Positions 56,101 to 64,000 of a stretch of DNA of 64,000 bases are shown piece after piece. The notes below the pieces were generated by a model. That model saw nothing but the letters and a program-made list of their open reading frames with translations, was not told the DNA's origin and ran no database searches. The stretch spans positions 3,658,001-3,722,000 of the forward strand of contig BSBM01000096.1 of NCBI GenBank assembly GCA_027924585.1, given 5' to 3'. The stretch is from Larix kaempferi. Lineage: Eukaryota > Streptophyta > Pinopsida > Pinales > Pinaceae. The position numbers and the translations under genes are program-made. Each line of letters begins with the position of its first letter. Positions within the stretch are counted from its first letter, which is position 1.

Positions 56101-58210
56101 CATGTGTCACAATCTGAGCATTCCACGTGTCACCCTGGAATTATGGAAGTTAGATCTAGAACTGTGGAAGCTAGATCTCGACATTTTAACAACAAAATTT
56201 ATAGAAAGACTCCTCAAAAGAGTTTGATGGCAAGCTGAAACTTGTGTTTAGTGAAAGGGTGTTGGAATTAGATGCTGAGGAGAAAGAGCGACCGCTCCTT
56301 CCTCCAGAGATGTTTTGTAGCAATTGGAAATTTCAGCACTCTAAACAGAAATTTCAAACACAAATTTCATAGGAACATTGCACAACTTGATTGCAATTGG
56401 AAATATTCTCAGAGAAAGAGCGGCCGCTCTTTCTCCAAGTTGTCTATTTTTACAAATCCCTCATAAAGGAAGGGGCGGCCGACCCTTCTTCTGTCCATAA
56501 CTCTATTCATAATAGTTTTAAGAATGCAAGAAGGGTCGCTCGATCCTTCTTGTGTTCACCATTCTGGATATAGGTGAATTGATGGATATGGGTGTTCACA
56601 ATTATCTACTAATCGAAGTGGCAGATCCCTACTATTTACAGCGGAAGTTGAAAATCGAGAATTCTCAGACTGGCCTTCGTATATTAAATTTGTTTACAGT
56701 AGTCTCGTAAATGACGGGCCGTTTGAACCCTTGTTGTGGTAAGCATTCTGCCAGTGTTCACCATTATGGATATAAATGAATTGACGGTATAGCCTTCGTA
56801 GGTTGAATAATTTTACATTTTTTAGTGGAACTATTCTCAAAGAAAGAGCGGCCGACCCTTCTTTTGCCCATAACCATTCATAAAAGTTCTAGGATACAAG
56901 AAGGCTCGGTCGATCCTTCTTGTGGTAAGTATTCTGCTAGTGCTCACCATTTTGGATATAAATGAATTGACAGTATAGCCTTCGTAGGTTGAATAAGTTT
57001 ACATTGCTTTGCACAATTTGCTAGCAAATGGAAATATTCTCAAAGAAAGAGCGTCCGCTCTTTCTCCAAGTTGTCTTTTTTTACAAATCCTTCATAATGG
57101 AAGGGGCAACCAACCCTTCTTTTGTCCGTAACTCTACTCATAATAGTTCTAGGATGCAAGAAGGGTGGGTTGATCCTTCCTATGTTGGCCAATCTGGATA
57201 TAGGTGAATTGGTGAGCTCACCGTTTTGGATATAAATGAATTGACGTTCTAGCCTTCGTAGGTTGAATAAGTTTACATTGCTTTGCACAATTTGCTTGCA
57301 AATGGAAATATTCTCAAAGAAAGAGCGGCCGCTCTTTCTCCAAGTTGTCTATTTTTACAAATCCTTCATAACGGAAGGGGCAACCAACCCTTCTTTTGCC
57401 CGTAACTCTATTCATAATAGTTATAGGATGCAAGGAGGGTGGGTTGATCCTTCCTGTGTTGGACAATCTAGATATAGGTGAATTGCTGAGCTCACCGTTT
57501 TGGATATAAATGAATCGACAGTCTAGCCTTTTGTAGGTTGAATAAGTTTACATTGCTTTGCAAAATTTGCTTGCAAATGGAAATATTCTCAAAGAAAGAG
57601 CGGCCGCTCTTTCTCCAAGTTGTCTATTTTTACAAATCCTTCATAACGGAAGGGGCAACCAACCCTTCTTCTGCCTGTAACTCTATTCATAATAGTTCTT
57701 GGATGCAAGAAGGGTGGGTTGATCCTTCCTATGTTGGCCAATCTGGATATAGGTCAATTGCTGAGCTCACTGTTTTGGATATAAATCAATTGACGGTCTA
57801 TCCCTCGTAGGTTGAATAAGTTTACATTGCTTTGCACAATTTGCTTGCAAATGGAAATATTCTCAAAGAAAGAGCGGCGCTCTTTATCCAAGTTGTCTAT
57901 TTTTACAAATCCCTCATAACGGAAGGGGCAACCAACCCTTCTTCTCTATTCATAATCCACTAAACGAATGGGCGGATCACAAATATTTACAGCGGGAGTT
58001 GGAAGTCCATAATTCTCAGCCTGGCCTTCGTAGATTAAATATGCTTACACTTCCTTCGTAGTGCTCACCGTTTTGGATATAAATGAATTGACGGTCTAGC
58101 CTATGTAGGTTGAATAACTTTACATTGCTTCGAACAATTTTCTGGTAAGTGTAAATATTCTCAGAGAAAGAGCGGCTTTGTCTTCTTTCTCCAAGTTGTC
58201 TTTTATCTCG
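56100..58210 (+). repeat. Palindrome module B6: satellite-like tandem array, about 274-bp units
   Basis: AATGGAAATATTCTCAAAGA starts at 57027, 57301, 57576 and 57850 (periods 274, 275, 274), with an earlier related unit near 56396 and a partial one near 58148. Each unit carries an R palindrome on GCGGCCGC (perfect over 24 bp at 56412-56435 and 22 bp at 57318-57339 and 57593-57614), then a P palindrome variant, then TCATAATAGTTCTAGGATGC, a second P variant, and GGTTGAATAAGTTTACATTG. The left end (56105-56200) is the reverse complement of the A-module flank (CCACGTGTCACCCTGGA; TAACAACAAAATTTATAGAA). Confidence 0.92.
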
Positions 58211-58309
58211 ACTACGGATGGCGGAAACATTAAACCGCTCAAGTTTAAATTCTCACATCCCCAATTCTCCAACCAAATTAATAATTTCCCTTTCAAATTT
58301 AATATATTT

Positions 58310-58660
58310 TTGTGTGTTGCGAAAAACATAGATTTTCTCCCCGCAATCGTCTCGCAATGAGGATTGTGGATTTCTTGGTCATTTGGATTTGATATTTTTT
58401 TATTCCACAACCCGCAATTGCGATTGATCTCTTTTACATGCTGTGTCTATAACATAAGAGGTCACTGAAGTCTCTCAGGCAATTGCTGATCTCTTTGTTA
58501 TGTCCAGTTAATAATTTTCCCATTAGAAAATTCATTGATTTTTTTGTGCTTTTGTGATTTGCGGAAAGCACAAATTTTCTCCAAATTTTGTGCTTTCCGC
58601 CACCCGCAATCCGCAATGCGGAAGCTTGGTTAGTTGGATTTGAAATTTTTTTCTTTCTAC
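58310..58660 (+). repeat. C-type palindrome cluster C5 with a 14-bp stem hairpin
   Basis: CCGCAATCGTCTCGCAATGA near 58340, CCGCAATTGCGATTGATCTC near 58411 and CCGCAATCCGCAATGCGGAA near 58605. At 58561-58600 GCGGAAAGCACAAA pairs perfectly with TTTGTGCTTTCCGC across a 12-nt loop. Confidence 0.85.
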
Positions 58661-59230
58661 ACCCTGTCATCCTGATGTGGATGAGTTGTTTGGGAAGTTT
58701 ACCCTTTGTATCTATTTGGTAATTATTATTCAAGGGGTGGAGAAAATCACAGAAAGAGGGCTATTGTAATTTTTTGCAGCCTTGAAGAAATACAATTAGT
58801 TTTCTCTTGATATCTGTTTTGTTAATTTGTCAAATTTGTTTGATCTATGTTGAAATACACTGATTTAGTCTACGGTCACAATTAATACATTGTTCTATAG
58901 TTTATATGTGTCTTGAATTATGATCTATGTTTTCATGTTTTAAATGAATTTGTTTATTTAAATCATTTATCTATTTATGCAAATGATCAACATATGTTAT
59001 TAAATTAATGCCAATTTTCCAATTAGCATTTTATATGAAGATGATTTGAGGGGTTCAGGTCCATAAAACAAGGGGTAAGGCCCTGGTTGTCGAATAAGAA
59101 GACCCATGGGATGTCTAATGTATCTCTGGATGTGAATTTGCAGCGCGCGAATAAAATAATCAAAGATCCTAAGCTTTAACATTGCTGATGGGGGAGAAAA
59201 AAATTTTGTTTGTAAAGATGTGGATTTATA
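58661..59230. other. AT-rich spacer, no gene seen
   Basis: Contains ATGTGTCTTGAATTATGATC-like AT-rich text and a segment related (reverse complement) to 38850-39050 (ATTAATTTAATAACATATG-like). No coding evidence. Confidence 0.4.
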
Positions 59231-60274
59231 TTAAGCTAATAAAAATACAGTAGAGATTATAGTCAGTGGTGGTCTTATCCAGAGGTGCCAGCCATAGATA
59301 TCAGCAGAGTTGTGGCGATTCAAAATCAAACTATACAAAAAACTGGCAGTCATGGGCAGAACCAAAACAAACAAAAAGTAAGAGAGAGACATCAGAAGAA
59401 CCTCCTCAACCAATTGCAGAGGGGCCTTCTGCATTCGAAGGTGTCTCCTCCAGAATTGGGAAGCTGTAGTAATCTGTGTCCTTCCAATCGCTTGCAGGTG
59501 TTGGAGCAACATTCCCAGGTGTCGAAGCAGCAATCCCAGGTGTCGACGTAGCTCTCACGGGAGGCAGAGTAGTTTTCGCAACAACGTCGTCTTCTGGGGC
59601 ATGAAAGTAATGAAACCAGTCGGCTCACTGCGTGTACACTTGGCTAGGATTAGGCCCAAGGTGGAGGGGATGGGATCCCTACTGCGTGTCAAAACCGACA
59701 TGCTACCCCCTGCGTTGGACTTATCCATGCCAAAAGGAGAGGCCAGAGTTCCAAGGGTGGCTTCAGTTCTGACAGCAGACGTGGTGGTGCCAGGTGTATT
59801 GTTCCCAGGATGACTTTCGCGGCCGAAGGGATGAGTGGCGGAATAGGATTCCCAACTGAGCGTGTGTTCCAGGGTGGCGAGGGTGGCCTCCATGTTTCGT
59901 AGAGTAGCCCGCAGATTTTGGGTGGCATGGCGAGAAGAGGTCCAATTAGTCTGCATGTCTTCCATAAGCTGGCCTAACATGTTCTTTACAATCCAATAGG
60001 GGTCTCAGGTCTGCTCCTGATTCTTGTTAGCCATAATGTCTGCAATTATCCTAGCCTCCCAGTTATCAATTAGTAAATAGATTGGAATTGAGACTTCAGC
60101 ACCCTTTGGCCTACCCATGGGAGCCAATGAGAAGATGTTACAGGTCCAGGTAACCGAGAGCATGAGGAGAACTGGAGCACAAGGAGCCTGGAGTAGAACC
60201 AGGTGAGTGCAAATGCATAGCGCAGAGGGCCATGGCAGAACATAGTAGTGTGAAACTGGCAGCCTGATCTTCAC
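59231..60274 (-). pseudogene. Unrecognised minus-strand coding remnant with heptad repeats
   Basis: On the minus strand an open stretch reads MGRPKGAEVSIPIYLLIDNW and EARIIADIMANKNQEQ, hits a stop, and continues in another frame MLGQLMEDMQTNWTSSRHAT, QNLRATLRNMEATLATLEHT, followed by G/T/P-rich text. The heptad-like spacing predicts a short coiled coil, as in the other short ORFs at 1-537 and 54704. It sits just 5' of gene copy 3 but on the opposite strand, and may be inserted DNA that truncated copy 3. Family unknown. Confidence 0.35.
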
Positions 60275-60539
60275 ACGTCAGAGATCCATGTGAATTGTTT
60301 CCAGGCAGGATGAGGCGACGTCGGGGGCAGGGCAATTAAATATCCCAGCTACTTGACGTCGCATGGCTAACCTCATGGGAGTTAAATAGGGATAGAGATC
60401 CATGGCCCAGAGTAGATCTTACAGTTGGATGGCTTGAAAAACCTATTTGCTCCAGAACATACAAGGATGATATGTTCCTCTTAGAACACAGCACAATAAT
60501 CAGAGCTTATGCACTGCACCTTATGCACTGCCCATTTTT

Positions 60540-62294
60540 CTAACCCCTAGACTATTTACAATGGAATTCATCAGGCATAATATTTTCCAACCATTGAAGG
60601 TATGATGCCAGACATAGGGCTTAAAACCAAGGATGCTATAAACTATGACCCCCACCATATCATCCCGGACAGAAGGAAAGAAAGCAATAGAATATCGTTT
60701 TGAACATTTCGAGCTTGCAGGTCTTGCTAAGGCTGCAAATTGGTTAGAATATCGTGGAAAAGAGAAGATGGAGGTAGATGTACAGGATGACTCCACCTCC
60801 ATGGTACCAAAAGCCACTTCTCCACTACCTACCTCCTCCATCGTGGTCCCAGTGGTTGAAGAAACTATACCCCTTTCTAGTGGCTTTGGGGAAACCAACA
60901 AGTTGGAAAATATTGATGTCATGGATATAGATGATGACACAGAAAGAGCTCCCAAAAGGAAGATAGTGCAAAAACCTGAGCAACAGATTGTACAGGTGTC
61001 AATGGGTCAAGGAAAAAAGAAACATGTTAAGATTAAACCTGAGTAGCAGATTGTACATGTGTCAATGGGTCAAGGAAAAAAGAAACAGGTTTAGATTAAG
61101 TTGCCTGCTTTCGAGGTCAAAGAATATGTATTCAGCCAAACATCCACTGAACCTCCTGCACCTAGAAAGAGTAGAGCAGAGCTATTGGGTGAGTACAAAG
61201 AGATCCCAAAAGCAGCCTTAGAGGAGTCTAATCTATATGAAGAGGTGAGGCAGATTTCAAATAAAGATGTGTCTTTGGTAGCTAGCAGGAGTCATGCCCA
61301 GAACACCTTGAACTTGGCCTCAACTACCAAAACCAAAGCCACTGAAGTGAAAGTGAAGTTGGAATATATTCTTGTTCCTGATATGATCAACTTGCACAAG
61401 GAGACTTGGGAGGTTATCTATGCCAAAATGCTAAAGGCTTCCCTAGAACTGTCAAAATTGCAAGTCAGAACAAAGCCCACAAGACACAAATAAAAAAGCT
61501 GCAAAATGCATTGTTGGCTACTGAAAGCCAAGAAGACAAGAAGGGTAGTATAAAAAAGATGTTGGATGACAAAGATAGCATCATTTAGTCATTAAAAAAG
61601 AAGCTAAAGATCCCCTTTAGCTGGTAGAAGCTTATGAATTGGAAGAGATCTCTAAGAGGAACCAACAAACCGCAAAACTAGGCCGTTGAAGTTTGAAGAG
61701 AAGTTGTGGCTGACTGATATAGCTCTCATGGTGGAAAGTGAAAAGAAGTGGAGAGCTAAGTCTGAAGACCTTGAAAGGAAAATGCAGGAGAAGAGCAAAG
61801 AGTTGGAGAACATGGCAAGCCTAAAAGATTGAGAAGTGGAAAGGTTGCAAAGCAGAACATAGAGCTGAGGAGCAGAGTCTCAGAAGAAGAGCAGGAGGGA
61901 AAGGATTGGGAGGTAAATACCTAGGGCTACAAGTGAAATATGATGAATTGATAAAGCAGCTTAGAGGTGAGACCTCCCTGATGGAAGAAAATCAAGGGAT
62001 GGCCACGGAGAAATTGAGGCCATATCTCAATTTCATTTTGGACAAAGAGGCTGTAATAAAGCTAGCCAGGCAAAGCATAACAACAGTCAAGGAAAAGTTG
62101 AACAAGAAGCCCATGGAGTGTGCAGAAAAGGCCATAGAATTTCTACAAAGAACACAATTCAGGAAAGGATAGACATTTTAGCACATCAAGTAAAACTCTA
62201 CAAAGAAATGTTTGATCCATTATTCAAGAAGGGACTTCCTCTCTTTTGGGAGGAGGATGGCACCATGAGTCAGTGTAATTTTTTGCATAATTAA
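60540..62294 (+). pseudogene. Unrecognised gene family, copy 3 (5'-truncated)
   Basis: Begins within the central block (DAINYDPHHIIPDRRKE, matching ERINYDPNQIISQRR of copy 2). It changes frame near 60650 and continues FEHFELAGLAKAANWLEY, then an acidic linker, two copies of a QIVQVSMGQGKKKHVKIK-like unit, LYEEVRQISNKDVSLVAS, a coiled coil (KKLQNALLATES, SIKKMLDDKDSI, LKKKLKIP), YLNFILDKEAVIKLARQSI, KPMECAEKAIEFLQRTQ and finally KEMFDPLFKKGLPLFWEEDG before TAA at 62292-62294. Stops and at least four frameshifts are present. Order and spacing follow copy 2. The N-terminal half is missing. Function unknown. Confidence 0.62.
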
Positions 62295-63500
62295 TGAAAT
62301 TCAGTCGGTTTCAGCCATATTTTTTGGATTTCTTAATTAATTAATTAATTAATGCATCGATCTGTAGGTTGGATTTCTATGAATATACGATTCATGTGTT
62401 ATTATATATTAAATGAATTTCTTCGTTTAACTCATTTTATCTATTAATTTTTTGCAACTCAATTTCTTCGTTTAACTCATTTATCTATTAATTTTCTGCA
62501 ACCGATAGACAACCAAGTGGAAAAGCGCTCTTACAACGCAAGTTTCTTGGATCTGCGTTGGATAAAGATACTATGTAGTACGGGAAACGCTCCAGGCTTT
62601 TAAGAGACTCGTTCCTGAAGTTTTGACGTTCCAGGGAACTTGGGAACTTGTAGGAAACTTTCCAAATCCGATGGGAACCATTCCAGATGGTTGAGAACTT
62701 ATTAGGAACTTCTACCCTCTAAAATTGGGAACTTTGGGACTTTTTCTTGCATGTTCCCTTCACCGAGCGCTTACATGCATTCATGATTTCCATGTGGGTT
62801 GTTAACGACATTCCTATTGCCTTGCACCCATACATATACATGGTTGACTAAAAAAAAATTCTATAGAAAACTAAGCTGCAGTAAAAGTTTATTTCGTGCT
62901 ACCTTGTCGAGTTGGTGCACTAATCTCTATCTACCACCCATTCCAGAGTATTCACTTGTCCCTATGTTGAATTGCAATTACCGTAAATGATAATAAATGA
63001 AAATCTATTTTGACTTTTATATATTAAATAGAAGAAAGTAAATTTATATATTTTACTATTTACTTTATGAATAAAAAAATAAACTTTTAACTAATTGGAA
63101 ATAGTTTTAAATCTTACTTTAAAACTAAATTCATATATTACATTTAAATAACAATTATCTTGATTTTTATTTTATAATAATTTAAATTTAATTATTTATA
63201 CACCTTTGCAAATACCCTAGCATAGAATGTATTTATATTCTAATACATTTTAATCATAGTTGGCACGAAACTGAAAACTTTATACATATAGCCACAACTA
63301 TAGGGACTATAAATTCTAAAAGGCTCCACTTTAGAAAGAGTTTGCCTTATATAATCAACTATAAGGCAGACTCTTTGGTTTTGGTTACAACTATTATATC
63401 CGGCCACATCATATCCACACGTGCCAGCGACCGTGAAGGATGGGCGAAGGTGGTTTTTCAAATGGAGGAAGGTGGTTTTCCTTACTGTCCTTCCAACTTG
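62295..63500. other. AT-rich intergenic DNA, no gene recognised
   Basis: A TTAATTAATTAATTAAT run near 62335-62352 and a local repeat (AATTTCTTCGTTTAACTCAT near 62415 and 62461) are the only structure seen. A minus-strand ORF at 63240-63575 overlaps the repeats that follow and has no recognised domain. Confidence 0.5.
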
Positions 63501-63525
63501 CGAATCATGGAGGAATTGATCTTTT

Positions 63526-63690
63526 CTGCCATTTAAAATGGTTTGTACGTTAGCGGAGGTGATCTTTTCCGCCATTTAAAATGGTTTGTACGTTTGCGGA
63601 GGTGATCTTTTCCGCCATTTAAAATGGTTTGTACGTTGTCATGGAGGTAATATTTTCCACCGTTTAAAATGGTTTGTACGATGCTAATGG
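63526..63690. repeat. Tandem array, four copies of 43-45 bp
   Basis: ATTTAAAATGGTTTGTACGT starts at 63531, 63574 and 63617, and a variant GTTTAAAATGGTTTGTACGA at 63662, giving periods 43, 43 and 45. The intervening text is GCGGAGGTGATCTTTTCCGC-like, itself a short imperfect inverted repeat. Confidence 0.92.
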
Positions 63691-63800
63691 TAAATGATGG
63701 ACTGTATCACTCGTGTGAATAATCTCATCACGTTTATGATGGATTGTGTTTATGTGTCACGATGTATAGATGATATTCCGCCACATTGTGATAATTAATG
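63691..63800 (-). repeat. Inverted copy of the 34.8-kb segment
   Basis: 63691-63732, read on the minus strand (CGTGATGAGATTATTCACAC, GAGTGATACAGTCCATCATT), corresponds nearly base for base to 34790-34833 and more loosely to 39527-39565. A member of the same dispersed family may therefore continue past the window edge. Confidence 0.8.
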
Positions 63801-64000
63801 TCATGAACTTTTCTGCATTGATACTGTGTGATGATATCTCGCCACAGAAAATTGATAACTTAAAGTTCAAACTCTCTGTGGTTGCGAGTTTAGAGCTCTG
63901 TTTTCTCTGAGGACCGAGATTTGCTTTTGCTGAGGTGGAACCGAGAATAGTGTTGGGCGGGTAGAGCAGTAAGATTGGTTTGAAGAATCGACTACTAGTT

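Noticed and set aside
1-64000. tRNA or rRNA genes
   Set aside because: None recognised by eye on either strand. Not a substitute for a dedicated search.

Overview
The window looks like nuclear DNA of a large-genome land plant, most likely a seed plant and plausibly a gymnosperm. The reasons are long AT-rich intergenic DNA, solo LTRs with target-site duplications, decayed Ty1/copia gag and reverse transcriptase, a decayed pogo-type transposase, spliced remnants of a plant-type RINGv gene, and F-box/kelch-like and LRR-like scraps. The species cannot be fixed from sequence alone. I see no clearly intact, functional gene. Nearly every recognisable coding region carries in-frame stops, frameshifts or truncations. 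I recognised no rRNA or tRNA gene by eye.

Layout: 0-7 kb holds a broken ORF, a 1.38-kb solo LTR, two clusters of the palindrome CTCGATCGAG, a possible SINE pair and a frameshifted RINGv zinc-finger gene on the minus strand. 7-14.7 kb holds a GC-rich block with an in-frame 147-bp duplication, a tandem array of about 106-bp units that reappears inverted 1 kb away (a foldback-like structure), and a pogo/Tigger-like transposase pseudogene on the minus strand. 15-21 kb is mostly featureless apart from small tandem duplications. 21-45 kb and 56-58 kb are dominated by a palindrome-based repeat superfamily. Its modules carry three kinds of CG-containing palindrome: GAAGGGTCGGCCGACCCTTC-like (P), AGAAAGAGCGGCCGCTCTTT-like (R) and CCGCAATTGCGG-like (C). 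Copies left of about 39.5 kb lie in one orientation, copies right of about 41.5 kb in the other.

Three decayed copies of one unrecognised single-exon gene family lie at 22.7-25.6 kb (minus), 45.7-49.1 kb (minus) and 60.5-62.3 kb (plus). All share a central block. The second also keeps an N-terminal segment loosely reminiscent of plant mobile-domain or plant-transposon proteins, and the second and third share a coiled-coil C-terminal part. The first copy is interrupted by a 361-bp solo LTR whose removal restores the reading frame exactly. A copia remnant (gag plus RT, integrase region missing) lies at 50-51.3 kb. Fragments of an LRR-like gene, an F-box/kelch-like gene and several unrecognised ORFs fill 30-43 kb, accompanied by multi-copy local duplications.

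The parts do not form a pathway. The window is a layered record of transposition, local duplication and decay. Its least explained component is the palindrome-rich composite repeat, followed by the three-copy gene family.
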